Shown piece by piece: positions 29,288-39,229 of a DNA stretch of 64,000 nt. Each line of letters opens with the position of its first letter. Within the stretch, counting starts at the first letter, position 1. The stretch is from Saprospiraceae bacterium (GTDB lineage: Bacteria > Bacteroidota > Bacteroidia > Chitinophagales > Saprospiraceae). A program made the position numbers and the translations under genes. The notes under the pieces were generated by a model that saw nothing but the letters and a program-made list of their open reading frames with translations, did not search any database and was not told the DNA's origin. The stretch lies in contig JADKBS010000005.1 of assembly GCA_016714985.1 (NCBI GenBank), positions 124,001 to 188,000 of the forward strand, written 5' to 3'.

Positions 29288-30497
29288 CTGACATTACGCA
29301 CCCCTATAAGCTTTGAAAATCAAGTTCATTGACAGTATGACATTTTAGGCTACGAATTTCCTCCCAAGCTGCCTTTAGGGCTGTGAGGTAGATTTTATGC
29401 TTCAGGGCAAAGTGGTTTTTCTTGTGGGCGATTTTCAGCTTTCCTTGGAGCTGTACCAAGCCCCACATGGAGGCGAAAAGGTGGTTCTTCTGCGAACGCT
29501 CCATCTTGGTGGGCGACTGTGCGATGCCGACGTTCTGCTTGACGGACTTGTGGGACTCCTCCACTTTCCACCGTTTTTGGTAGAGTTGGAAGATTCGCTC
29601 GGCATCCAAACCGCCATCGCTCGTGACAAGAAACACTACCCCCGTGGAGCCGTCCATGTTTTTATAGACTTTATTGACCAAGAAAAGGTCAAACGGCACG
29701 CTTTCCATGTGTACCTTGTAGACCACATTGGGCTGTAGTTCCTGTTGGCTGACTGGTTTGTATGCGCCTGTTTTCCCGTCCCTGCCCACAAGGGCCACCT
29801 TTCGGTTCTCCTTGATGGCGCCGACGAAGTGCTTGCCGAGTTCCTGTACGACGAACTTCATGTTGTCGGCAGCGCAGAACCAAGTGTCCCATAGCACGTA
29901 GCGGTAGCGCACCTGATTTTGGTGGCACAGCACCGCCAGCCTCTCCCGCATCAGTTCGTTCTTGGTCTTGGGGCTCTTCACCTTCTCCTTGCCCGACTTT
30001 TTGTCCATGTACGCCTCCGTCTTGGATACCACCTCAAAGGCCAGTGGCACCTTGACCTGCATCGTCTCGTCCTCTGAGGCTACCGTGTACAGGAAGTTCA
30101 AGACGTTGATACCGAGTGAGTATTGCTGCTTGGAATGGTCCCTGTTCACCGTGATGATGGAATTGGGCGTGGAATGGGGCTTTTCGACGATGAAGTCGTC
30201 AACGGCAATGCAGCCGTCGTCCCGTTCTATCCGCCTGATGAAGGGCTTGACCAGCTTCCAGAAGTCCTTCTGGTGAAGCTCCGGCTGGGCAATTGCCCAT
30301 GTGATGTGGTCGTGGCTGAGTGCGTTGCCAAGCACTTCACTGAGGTCTTTTGCGCTGACAAGCCCTTGATGGGCTATCAGGTAATCGACATAAAGCTCAA
30401 GGGTGTCGGGTTTTCTCATGGCTCGTGTTTGTGAACCACAAATGTCATACTGTCAAAGAACTTGGTTGTCCTAATTTTTAGGGGTGCGTAATGTCAG
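29288..30497 (-). mobile_element. IS4-type insertion sequence with 7-bp target duplication
   Basis: A complete 1,210-bp element. Perfect 19-bp terminal inverted repeats CTGACATTACGCACCCCTA (29288-29306) and TAGGGGTGCGTAATGTCAG (30479-30497) are flanked by the direct repeat TTAATAA (29281-29287 and 30498-30504). It encodes one transposase on the minus strand whose stop codon lies inside the left repeat. Without the IS, the tip 1 stop codon would lie only about 20 bases from the start codon of the following immunity-like gene. Confidence 0.95.
29304..30419 (-). CDS. IS4-family DDE transposase
   Basis: A 371-residue transposase, complete and in frame. The DDE acidic residues fit AVDDFIVEK (first Asp), YVLWDTWFCAADNM (second Asp), and YQKRWKVEESHKSVK, which matches the IS4 Y-(2)-R-(3)-E-(6)-K signature exactly. 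Being intact with perfect ends and target duplication, the element looks recent and potentially active. It would move only itself. Confidence 0.93.
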   Translation of the reverse strand: MRKPDTLELYVDYLIAHQGLVSAKDLSEVLGNALSHDHITWAIAQPELHQKDFWKLVKPFIRRIERDDGCIAVDDFIVEKPHSTPNSIITVNRDHSKQQYSLGINVLNFLYTVASEDETMQVKVPLAFEVVSKTEAYMDKKSGKEKVKSPKTKNELMRERLAVLCHQNQVRYRYVLWDTWFCAADNMKFVVQELGKHFVGAIKENRKVALVGRDGKTGAYKPVSQQELQPNVVYKVHMESVPFDLFLVNKVYKNMDGSTGVVFLVTSDGGLDAERIFQLYQKRWKVEESHKSVKQNVGIAQSPTKMERSQKNHLFASMWGLVQLQGKLKIAHKKNHFALKHKIYLTALKAAWEEIRSLKCHTVNELDFQSL

Positions 30498-30511
30498 TTA
30501 ATAATAATGTT

Positions 30512-30904
30512 ATGAAACAAGAAATTTTTAACTCCGATAGAAGTTTTACAACTTTTGATGTGTTGGTAAGCCATGGGCAACTTCTTTTGCGGTCTCAAAA
30601 AAATGATGGCCAAGCATTCAATGTTGACATCATATTTTTTGATACATCATATATTCAACTATTCAGCAGACTGAATGGACTAACCATCAGAATGGCTAAT
30701 GAGAAAAATGCCATTGAATACGAATCAGTCAAAAAATACCTAAGCCATGAAAATAATAATTTATTTGAAATAGTAAGTGGTGCTGAAAAATATTATATAG
30801 CGGCATCGTTTGTAAAAGTATTTGAGAACGTATTGGAATTTAATGAAACAAGTTTGGGGCATGAAAAAAAAGGTTTGGAGAAAGAAATAGCAAGTAGTCA
30901 CTGA
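30512..30904 (+). CDS. Candidate immunity protein for tip 1
   Basis: A 130-residue soluble protein beginning MKQEIFNSDRSFTTFD at ATG 30512. It has no signal peptide or membrane segment and is AT-rich like tip 1, unlike the RHS core. It starts 7 bases after the IS target duplication, so before insertion it would have followed the tip 1 stop codon almost directly. Position, size and composition fit an immunity protein, but I recognise no family. After the IS insertion its transcription may have changed, because the IS interrupts the toxin-immunity transcript. Confidence 0.6.
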   Translation: MKQEIFNSDRSFTTFDVLVSHGQLLLRSQKNDGQAFNVDIIFFDTSYIQLFSRLNGLTIRMANEKNAIEYESVKKYLSHENNNLFEIVSGAEKYYIAASFVKVFENVLEFNETSLGHEKKGLEKEIASSH

Positions 30905-31032
30905 GTCCGGCACAAGCTCGCCACCGAGTTACTGCAGGAGAACCACTACTATCCCTTCGGCCTCAACTACGATGGCCCTTGGATGAACGATGTGGCGAGG
31001 GACAACAGGTACCAGTACAACGACAAGGAGCT
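30905..31032 (+). pseudogene. Displaced fragment of an RHS core
   Basis: About 125 bases in frame encode ATELLQENHYYPFGLNYDG and DNRYQYNDKEL, clearly the RHS core region equivalent to 28290-28405 in gene 1. It begins right after the immunity-like gene and runs straight into the boundary sequence before pseudo-M43 copy B, with no tip. It is a recombination scar rather than a gene. Confidence 0.8.
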
Positions 31033-31084
31033 CCGGTTCGGGAATTCGTCGCTGTGCCCTCTAAATGTTTCAATGTTCGGAGCC

Positions 31085-32434
31085 ATGAAAAGACACTCGC
31101 TTCTTATGCTGTCACTTCTTTATGTGCAACTTCTTTTTGCACAAGAAGAGCCTGCCACCGTTTACCGCCAGTACGCCACTCAGCAGTACATGAAACAGTT
31201 GCTGACCGACCACCCTGAGATGATGGCGGCGAGGTCGGCAATAGAAAGACAGACGTATGAGTTTGTTCGAAATGGGATGCCCGACTCGCCTACCATTCAA
31301 GTGGTTTTCCACCTCATCGGAGATGCTGCATCCAGCATAACGGAATGGGACGTTCAAGCACAGATTGATGCCCTAAACCGGGATTTCAGCTTGCCCCAAT
31401 TTCCTGAAGGTGAAGACGTTCACCCGGCTTGGGAGGCGGAGGGCTTCAAAGAAAGGGCTGCGAAACCGTCCATCCAGTTTTGTTTGGCGATGAAAGACCC
31501 CACGGGCCAGCCGACAACAGGCACCGTCTATGTCAATTCTTCAACCAGTAGTTTTCCCATTGGTTCGGAAATCACAAAACCAGAAATGGGCGGCTCGACT
31601 ATATGGAGTTCTGAGCGGTACCTCAATGTCTGGGTAGCGCCACTCAGCGACGGAAAAGCGGGCTACGCCCAAATGCCGGGCGGCCCCAAGGAGAGCGACG
31701 GCATCGTGCTGAACGCAAGTTATTTTGCAAGGAAGGACAAGGAAACGTTCCTGACTGCAAACCCCTCGACGGTCAATTACTCGATAGGGCGCACCTTGAC
31801 GCACTTGGTAGGCTCCTACCTAAACCTTTATGAGTTGTGGAACGAAGAACATCATTGTTCCGATGATTATGTACATGATACTCCGTTGCATAATGCACCT
31901 AATTTTGGGAAGCCCACTTACAAGAAAGTAAGTACCTGCGATGAATACCCCGTAGAGATGACCATGAATATTATGGATAATTCAGACGATGAAGCAATTT
32001 ATATGTTCACAAACGGCCAGATGATGAGGATGTATGCTGCGTTGGACCCAACTACAGGGGTCAGGGCCGGGCTTAGAACTGTCAATACCTGCTCAATTGA
32101 CGGCGGTCAATTTGATGAGGATACTTTAATTAATAGAAGCAGCAAAATTGATGAGCCAAACAATCGTAGTCCTCTCAAATTGTCGCTATTCCCGAATCCC
32201 TCTGACGGCAAGGGGTTCACTTTAATTATGGATGTTCCTTGTGAGCAAACTGTTTATGTGGAGGCCTTTAACCAATTTGGTCAAAAGCAATATTCAAGGA
32301 CAATTGAAGGGGCTAAAGTCGGGCTTTCCAATGCGTTATTTATCGAAACACCTAAGTGGCCCTCAGGAATTTACTCAGTTCGTGTGAAGTGCGGTGCTGA
32401 CTCAGCTTCGTCCAAGATGATAATTGAAAGGTAA
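31085..32434 (+). CDS. Predicted inactive M43 (pappalysin-like) protease with T9SS tail, copy B
   Basis: A 449-residue paralogue of the gene at 21359, with the same signal peptide type (MKRHSLLMLSLLYVQLLFAQ), M43 scaffold (IQVVFHLIG, IQFCLAMKDP, AGYAQMPGGP) and T9SS tail (LSLFPNPSDGKGF ... GIYSVRVKCG). The zinc site is destroyed identically: HLVGSYLNLYE at residues 240-250, with Leu for Glu, Ser for the second His and Glu for the third. The copies have diverged clearly at DNA level, yet both keep full length and the same dead motif, which points to selection for a non-catalytic role. The open frame begins earlier in RHS core DNA; ATG 31085 matches copy A. RHS gene 2 follows after 66 bases. 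Confidence 0.85.
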   Translation: MKRHSLLMLSLLYVQLLFAQEEPATVYRQYATQQYMKQLLTDHPEMMAARSAIERQTYEFVRNGMPDSPTIQVVFHLIGDAASSITEWDVQAQIDALNRDFSLPQFPEGEDVHPAWEAEGFKERAAKPSIQFCLAMKDPTGQPTTGTVYVNSSTSSFPIGSEITKPEMGGSTIWSSERYLNVWVAPLSDGKAGYAQMPGGPKESDGIVLNASYFARKDKETFLTANPSTVNYSIGRTLTHLVGSYLNLYELWNEEHHCSDDYVHDTPLHNAPNFGKPTYKKVSTCDEYPVEMTMNIMDNSDDEAIYMFTNGQMMRMYAALDPTTGVRAGLRTVNTCSIDGGQFDEDTLINRSSKIDEPNNRSPLKLSLFPNPSDGKGFTLIMDVPCEQTVYVEAFNQFGQKQYSRTIEGAKVGLSNALFIETPKWPSGIYSVRVKCGADSASSKMIIER

Positions 32435-32500
32435 TAAAGTAGCGTTTTTCATTCAAGCATGTTAACAATTTTTTATCATGCCATCAAAAAAATCAAGAAC

Positions 32501-35500
32501 ATGAAACCCAATTTTCGTTTCTTTCTTTTGCATTCAACATGCCTTCTTTGTCTATGTGCTTCTATATTGATGGCACAACCCGTCAACACGCTTACCAAAG
32601 ACGTTGTCATGCCATCTCCAAATGCTGCCGCATTGGGAAAATACGGGGATATCCCAATTGACTACTCTTCTGGTACTCCGAGCATAAGCATACCACTATA
32701 TTCTATTGGTGAAGGTAACATAAACCTGCCTATCTCACTCAATTACCACGGGTCTGGGGTTGTAGTTGGAGAACCAGCAAGTTGGGTTGGATTGGGCTGG
32801 AGCCTCAACACAGGAGGGATGGTATCGAGAACTGTGATGGGCATTCCCGATGAAGGGCCTAATGGCTATTGGTCTAATGCTAATACCATTGATACTTCAT
32901 TACGAAGCTATATTTGTGAGATGTCGTTGGGAAATAAAGATGGAGAGCCTGATATTTTTTCTTACAACGTTCCTGGTTACTCAGGCAAGTTCTTTTACGA
33001 CAAAGACAATAATCTTTTCAAAATACCAAAAAATCCTGACTTAAAGATTGAAAAGGTGTACGATTCTGGTAGCGGGGGAGGGTTTGTCAGCTTCACTGTA
33101 ATCACGCCCGATGGCACCAGGTACGTTTTTGGCAAAGATGCAGATAGGAATATTACTGCCTATGAGCTTCAAAATGTCGGCTCTTCTTCCACATGGCGGA
33201 GTACTTGGATGTTGCTAAGGATAGAGTCATTTGACAAAAAATTCAAGCTATTGCTTGATTATGACTCAGAAAGTTATAGTTATAAAACGTTGGCAAGCTG
33301 TAAATACACGATATCTAATTTCCCGACCGTTCCCAACAACGTAACTTGTCCGGGGAGCAATGGAGCCGACATCCCCAAGCATGACTATATTCACCAGTAT
33401 ATGAATGCGAAAAGGTTGAAGTCCATAAAGTCATCCACTGATACCCTTACATTTATTGCAATCACAGGAAGGGAAGACCTTGAGTCGGGAAGTTACAGAT
33501 TGGATACACTTAAATTGAAATCAGGTGGGTTTTGCTCCAGATTTGTCTTCTCCTATGCTTATTTTGAGGATCCTTTAATTGCGACCTATAATTATTCCTA
33601 TTTTAAACGGCTTCAACTGACCAAGCTCCAAAAATTTTCTTGCAATGGTGCTATAAGCGAAAACGCACACGATTTTACGTATGAGGGACCTGTCAACAAC
33701 GGTAAGGTCTTTTTGCCTCATAGGCTCAGCAAGGCAATAGACCACTGGGGCTACTATAACGGCAAGCATACGCCAAACGAAGGACAGGATGTGAATGTGC
33801 CACCTACAACACTGATACACCCAATATCAGGAGACCCAATTCCGTACGGCGGCTCGAACAGAGACTCAGACACTACCTATTTGAAATACGGTATGCTCAA
33901 GCAGGTCACTTACCCAACTGGCGGAAATACGGTTTATTCTTTTGAGGCAAATACTGCCCAGTACGTGGTGCCGGGTCAGAAAACTTACTTTATCCAAAAC
34001 TTGACTACCTGCGGAACACCAGGGCCATCTTGTTGTGGCAATCTTGTCAACACCCAAAATGTGACCTTTAATAGTAGTGCTGATATTAGTGGTTGTTTCT
34101 TTGACCTTGAAATTGTAGGTAATGCAAACTACGCTACTTGTTCAAGCTGCTACTTTCAGGCGAAAATTCAAATATTCAATGGTGCAACCCAAATAGGACC
34201 TGATTATTTCATAACAGCAACTTGTTCTCCATATTTCGAAAATGTCATTAAGGTGCCGCTTGCTCAAATCACAACTAACCTTTCACCCAATATCAGCTAT
34301 ACTTTCAAAGTTAGCTCAACTAATGGGAAAGGAACATTCAGCCTTTACCATTGGCCAAATGTGACCACAAGCTGGTAAATTGGGAGGGGTAAGGGATTAG
34401 GCAGGTAAAGACCAATGATGGAGTTTCCACCAGTAACGACATCATTCGTTCCTATGAATACAAGGACGAGACGGAAATCCTATACTAACCTCTGGAAGGA
34501 TGCTTCGAGGTTTTCTTATGGTTCATCGTCAGTAATATCAGACATATATAACAACACATTTTATTACTTTGGTTTCAGTGCCAATGCATTGGTGCCATTG
34601 GGTGATTATGATGGTAGGCATGTTGTATATGGTCGGATAATTGAAAACATGAATGGTAATGGCAAAATTATTCATACGTACACACTTGATTTATCACAGA
34701 GCACACCAGTTTCGTACGGGCCTCTAGCTGTTTATGGGGGGTATAATATGGCCCCATCGGTTCCGCAGATATATAAAGTGAACAATGGGGTGCCGTTCAG
34801 TCAAGTTACATACAATCAATCCAACGCAGTCTTGTCAAAGTCAAAATTTGATTCTTCCACCCCAACCTATGAATATGCCCCAGGGTTTTTCATGAAAGTT
34901 AATGAGCTGTACTGCAACAATTATTATGCATTTTCCCTTTATACGCCACGGACTGATGTTTATAAACTGCTGACTAAGAGCGATACCTTAGACCAGGTAG
35001 GTACTTCGACCAGTTTCGTTTACGACGCACTTGAAAAGCATAGTTATCCTATTTCAACAACGTTTACGAACAGCGATGGGCTTGTACAAAGAACAGAGTA
35101 CCGTTACCCGTCAACCCTTGCCTTTGCATGCCTTCGCACAGAACTTTTGAATAGGAACCTGATAGGCCAACCGACCAGCACAAGGCAATTGGTCGGACCA
35201 AACACATCTTCCCTTACGCTCGTCAGTGCCGACAGTACACGCTGGACGAACTGGGCATCGGGCCTGCCCAATGCGACCTGCAACAGTACCAACCTGCCCT
35301 ATCCTTGGGAGGCGTACCGTTACGAAATGACATTTGACGCCAATGGCAACGCATTGGCTGGGGCTTGGGTCAGAAAAGCAGTGATGGACGAGCGGTGGAG
35401 CACGACCGGATTGCCAAAGAAGTCAACCCAGACTGGCTGGCAACCGGAGTTCTATGAATGGGGAACAGGTGGTGTGTTGACCAAAAAGACCTATAACAAC

Positions 35501-38500
35501 GATGGGAACACTTACAAAAACTTTGTCACCCAGTACGACTACCACCCCAACACTCGCCTAGTTTCAAAAATAACGCAAGTGGACGGGCAGTCCGTGGAGT
35601 ACAACTATGACGCCCTGCAGCGGTTGTCATTGGTAAAGGCCCGCAAAACTGGTGCCTCCACCTACAACGTGCAGACCAACTATACCTACCAGTACAAGAA
35701 CGTTTCCAACCCCCGTAGCTATGTCAAGACACTGACCACTTACACCGACATGACGGCCAGCGGCAGCGCCTTCAAGGACAAGACCGTATGGCAGTACATG
35801 GACGGCCTGGGCCGTCCCGTGCAGGTGGTTGACCAGAAGCACTCGCCCAACCAAAAAGATGTGGTCGTTACCCAGACCTACGACAACCAAGGGCGGCAGG
35901 ACACGGTGTACGTATCGTTCGAGAACCCCGCCTCACCGGGCAACACGGGAGCTTTCGTGGCCTCTGTGCCGGGCGGGACGAAATACACACTGACACAATA
36001 TTACAGTGACCCCCTCAACCGCCCATCCACGGTGACGCCCCGTCGTGGTACCCAACTATCTACACCTACAGCGGGAATATTGGCACCAATGTGAAGCTGA
36101 ACCATAACCCCATTACTTGGTACCCTGCCAACAGCCTGAACCAGACCACTGTTGAAGACCCTAACGGCAACCGCTCCTTCACGTTCACCGACAAGAAGGG
36201 AAGGCTCATACTCAGCAGAAGGAGGAACAACAGCGGCACGCAGGAGGCCAATACCTACAACCTCTACGACAACAAGGATAGGCTGACGACCGTCATCCCG
36301 CCCGACGCCACCATAACCAATACCAACCTCATCTTCAAGTACCTGTACGACGCCGCCGACAACATGACGAGCAAGGATGTGCCCGACGCCGCTGCCGTGA
36401 CGATGAAGTACAACGCCCGCAACCTGATGACCCTCATGCAGGACGGAAACCTGTTGGCTGCCCCCAACCGCTGGCTAGCAACCAACTACGACATCTATGG
36501 CAGGCCCGTTGCCACGGGCTTCAAGACGGCCACCGCACCCCTGCCCGATTCGACCTTCAGTTTTTCAGCCCTCAACAAACTCACCGAGACCACCTATGAC
36601 GACCCCAACAATATCTCGTTGATACTCAAGGGCAAGGTGAAGCAGAGCAAGGTGAAAGTGTTGGACACCGCCAATAACAGGTTCATCACCACCGAATACT
36701 CCTACGACGCCCATGGTCGGGTGAGCGGCACCACCGCCAACAACCACCTGCCCATCAACCCAGGTAGCGACACCTACGCCTTCACCTATGACTGGGCCGA
36801 CAACCAACTCACCAGCACCCGGAACCACAAGCTGTTGAGCACCGATCTCAGTTTCACGACCATCACAGAGACTGCTACCTATGACCACGCCGGGCGGGCC
36901 AAGCTCAACAAGCACAAACAGGGCACCGCCGCAGAGGTTACGCTCAGCCAACTGAACTACAACGCCAAGGACGAACTGGTGGAGAAGAACCTCGGCGTGG
37001 CGGGCACCAACCTGCAGAGCCTCGACTATTTTTACAACGACCAGGGCTGGCTGACCCGCATCAACCAGGCCACGCTGGCGACCTCCGGCTCGCCAGTGAC
37101 ACTGGCCTCTTGTACCCTGCCCGCTCCTAGCACAACGGGCAACGAGAACGACCTGTTCTACCTCGAACTAAAATATGAGGGGCAGTTTGCTGGGATGACG
37201 GGCGACACCCTGCAAAAGAACGGCAACATCAACCAGATGCAGTGGCGCACCCGTGGCAGGGAGCGGCAGGCATATAATTTCAGCTACGACTACCTCGACC
37301 GCCTGCGCAGCGCCGTGTATGCCGACGTGAACGATGCGGGCACCGTGACCACGAACAACCGCTTCAACGAGAGCCTGACCTACGCCGACGCCCGTGGCAA
37401 CTTCTCGAACCTGAAACGGGTGGGCGGCAAGCTGAACGGTGCCTGCTGGGAGTTTGCGCAGATTGACAACCTCACCTACAGCTACACTGCTGGCACGAAC
37501 AAGATAAGCAGCATCAGCGATGCGGCGGTGGCGGTGTGGAAGGACAAGGGGTTCAAGGACGGCAGCACGGGCAGCTACCTTTACGATGTGAACGGCAACA
37601 TGACCACCGACCCGGACAAGGCTATGACAATTGGCTACAATCACCTAAATTTGCCGAAGCTGTTCACGTGGACGGGCGGCAGCTTCAACGGGAACAGCGT
37701 AGAGATTCTCTACGATGCTGCCGGGGCAAAACTTAGGAAAACCGTAAAAACAGGGGCAACGGTGAACTATACCCAGGACTATATCGGCGGCATCGAATAT
37801 CGGGACAACGTAAGGGAGGCCATCTACCATGCGGAAGGCCGGGTGAAGTACACCTCGCCCACCGCTACCCGGTACGAGTACACCATCAAAGACCACTTGG
37901 GGAATGCCCGTATCTCGTTTTCCGATTTGAACGGGAATGGCGTGGTGAACGAGACCAACGTGGTGGCCACCAATGAGGTCTTGCAGGAGAACCACTATTA
38001 TCCTTTTGGTTTGAACACCGAAGGGCCTTGGATGAACGACGCAATACTGGACAACAAGTACCAGTACAATGGGAAGGAGTGGAACGATGATTTTGGGCTG
38101 AACTTGAATGATTATGGGGCGAGGTGGTATGATGCGAGTGTGGGGAGGTGGACTTCTAAAGATCCAATTTCAGAAGAATATGCCTATTTTACCCCATTTG
38201 CATATGTCGCGAATAATCCATTAAAACTAATCGATCCAGATGGGAAAAGGATTATTTTTGTGAATGGTTATCTTGGATTTGGTTCACCAACTGGAGGATC
38301 TTCATATTGGGGAGGAACAAATAGTGGCTTTGTAAAGGAAGCAAAAAATTATTTTGGAGATAATGATGCTTTTTTCACCGATGTTGAACATGGTACATTT
38401 TCAACAGTTGCTCAAAGAATCCAAGCTGGTGAAACATGGGCTAAAGACAATTATAAAGATATTGTGAAGGGCCTAAATAAATCTTCAGATGTATTCCGAT

Positions 38501-38913
38501 TTGTAACCCATAGTATGGGAGCAGCTTTTGCAGAAGGAATAAGTAGGTATCTAAAGAGTGAGGGTTGGTATGTTAGTGAAGTTTATAATTTCGAACCATT
38601 TCAAGCCGCTGATATAGAAACTTCAAAGGGTCATGACGAGACTGGAAGAAAGGAATTAAGTGGGGTAGAAACTTTTGTGGTGGATTATCAAATCCCAAAT
38701 GACCCAGTGATCAACAACCCAATAAGGTCAAGCCCTGGCAAAATGCCGAACGCTGATGCTAATGTAACTGCGGATTTCAGTAATAAAGGAACAACTTATA
38801 TCCATCGTGCACCAATCGATACAGGTGATACATGGAAGGAAATAGGGAGAATGGTAAATCTCGCAATGGCTATGAAGGGGAATATTAAAGTTGTTTTTGA
38901 TGGCCAAAAATAG
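32501..38913 (+). pseudogene. Exported RHS/YD-repeat protein 2 with lipase-like tip (frameshifted)
   Basis: One protein of about 2,135 residues in three main pieces (to 34378, about 34400-36094, 36091-38913). It starts at ATG 32501 with a signal peptide (MKPNFRFFLLHSTCLLCLC ... LMAQ) and DVVMPSPNAAALGKYGDIPI, parallel to gene 1. A missing C in the C4 run at 36038-36041 explains the second break (TP|PSWYPTIYTYSG). The first break (34370-34490) needs at least three small indels. The first half is AT-richer; 35,200-38,150 is GC-rich core; the tip after about 38,160 is AT-rich again. Overall architecture equals gene 1, but with an unrelated tip. Confidence 0.8.
36091..38913 (+). CDS. Core and lipase-like tip of RHS gene 2 (intact frame)
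   Basis: A continuous 940-residue frame. It contains YD repeats, the core end (IKDHLGNARISFSDLNG, NHYYPFGLNTEG, YGARWYDASVGRWTSKDPIS, NNPLKLIDPDGK) and a tip of about 220 residues. The tip begins RIIFVNGYLGFG, has THSMGAAF at 38506-38529 (the G/T-x-S-x-G nucleophile elbow of alpha/beta hydrolases and lipases) and a late TYIHRAP that may hold the catalytic His. This suggests a lipase or esterase effector acting on membrane lipid. The next gene encodes a two-helix membrane protein, as expected for immunity to such a toxin. Catalytic Asp not assigned. Confidence 0.75.
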   Translation: MKLNHNPITWYPANSLNQTTVEDPNGNRSFTFTDKKGRLILSRRRNNSGTQEANTYNLYDNKDRLTTVIPPDATITNTNLIFKYLYDAADNMTSKDVPDAAAVTMKYNARNLMTLMQDGNLLAAPNRWLATNYDIYGRPVATGFKTATAPLPDSTFSFSALNKLTETTYDDPNNISLILKGKVKQSKVKVLDTANNRFITTEYSYDAHGRVSGTTANNHLPINPGSDTYAFTYDWADNQLTSTRNHKLLSTDLSFTTITETATYDHAGRAKLNKHKQGTAAEVTLSQLNYNAKDELVEKNLGVAGTNLQSLDYFYNDQGWLTRINQATLATSGSPVTLASCTLPAPSTTGNENDLFYLELKYEGQFAGMTGDTLQKNGNINQMQWRTRGRERQAYNFSYDYLDRLRSAVYADVNDAGTVTTNNRFNESLTYADARGNFSNLKRVGGKLNGACWEFAQIDNLTYSYTAGTNKISSISDAAVAVWKDKGFKDGSTGSYLYDVNGNMTTDPDKAMTIGYNHLNLPKLFTWTGGSFNGNSVEILYDAAGAKLRKTVKTGATVNYTQDYIGGIEYRDNVREAIYHAEGRVKYTSPTATRYEYTIKDHLGNARISFSDLNGNGVVNETNVVATNEVLQENHYYPFGLNTEGPWMNDAILDNKYQYNGKEWNDDFGLNLNDYGARWYDASVGRWTSKDPISEEYAYFTPFAYVANNPLKLIDPDGKRIIFVNGYLGFGSPTGGSSYWGGTNSGFVKEAKNYFGDNDAFFTDVEHGTFSTVAQRIQAGETWAKDNYKDIVKGLNKSSDVFRFVTHSMGAAFAEGISRYLKSEGWYVSEVYNFEPFQAADIETSKGHDETGRKELSGVETFVVDYQIPNDPVINNPIRSSPGKMPNADANVTADFSNKGTTYIHRAPIDTGDTWKEIGRMVNLAMAMKGNIKVVFDGQK

Positions 38914-38947
38914 CTAGTATAGCTTCTCATTTTAAAATCACAGAAAA

Positions 38948-39205
38948 ATGAAAAGAACGCGATACCTACGATTAGCTTTTTTAATAGCTGGAATATTACT
39001 AAGCATTTGTTCAATTTGGGTTATCCTAGTATGGATAATCTTTAACACTTTAAATAGGTCTTCAAACATCAAGTATGATTCAATTGAGGATTTATTTATG
39101 TTTATATCTTTTTCCTGGGCAATTTTCAGCATCTTTTCCATAATGTTAAAGTTTACCAAAGCAATAAGAGACATACTGAAAGGTATGAAAGAAAGGTCTC
39201 CGTAA
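38948..39205 (+). CDS. Small membrane protein, candidate immunity for tip 2
   Basis: An 85-residue protein with two transmembrane helices (YLRLAFLIAGILLSICSIWVILVWIIF and MFISFSWAIFSIFSIML, quoted in part), starting 34 bases after the stop of RHS gene 2. It is AT-rich like the tip. Membrane location fits protection against a lipase-like toxin, but no family is recognised. Confidence 0.55.
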   Translation: MKRTRYLRLAFLIAGILLSICSIWVILVWIIFNTLNRSSNIKYDSIEDLFMFISFSWAIFSIFSIMLKFTKAIRDILKGMKERSP

Positions 39206-39229
39206 ATCTTCAAAACCTGTTCCTGAAAT

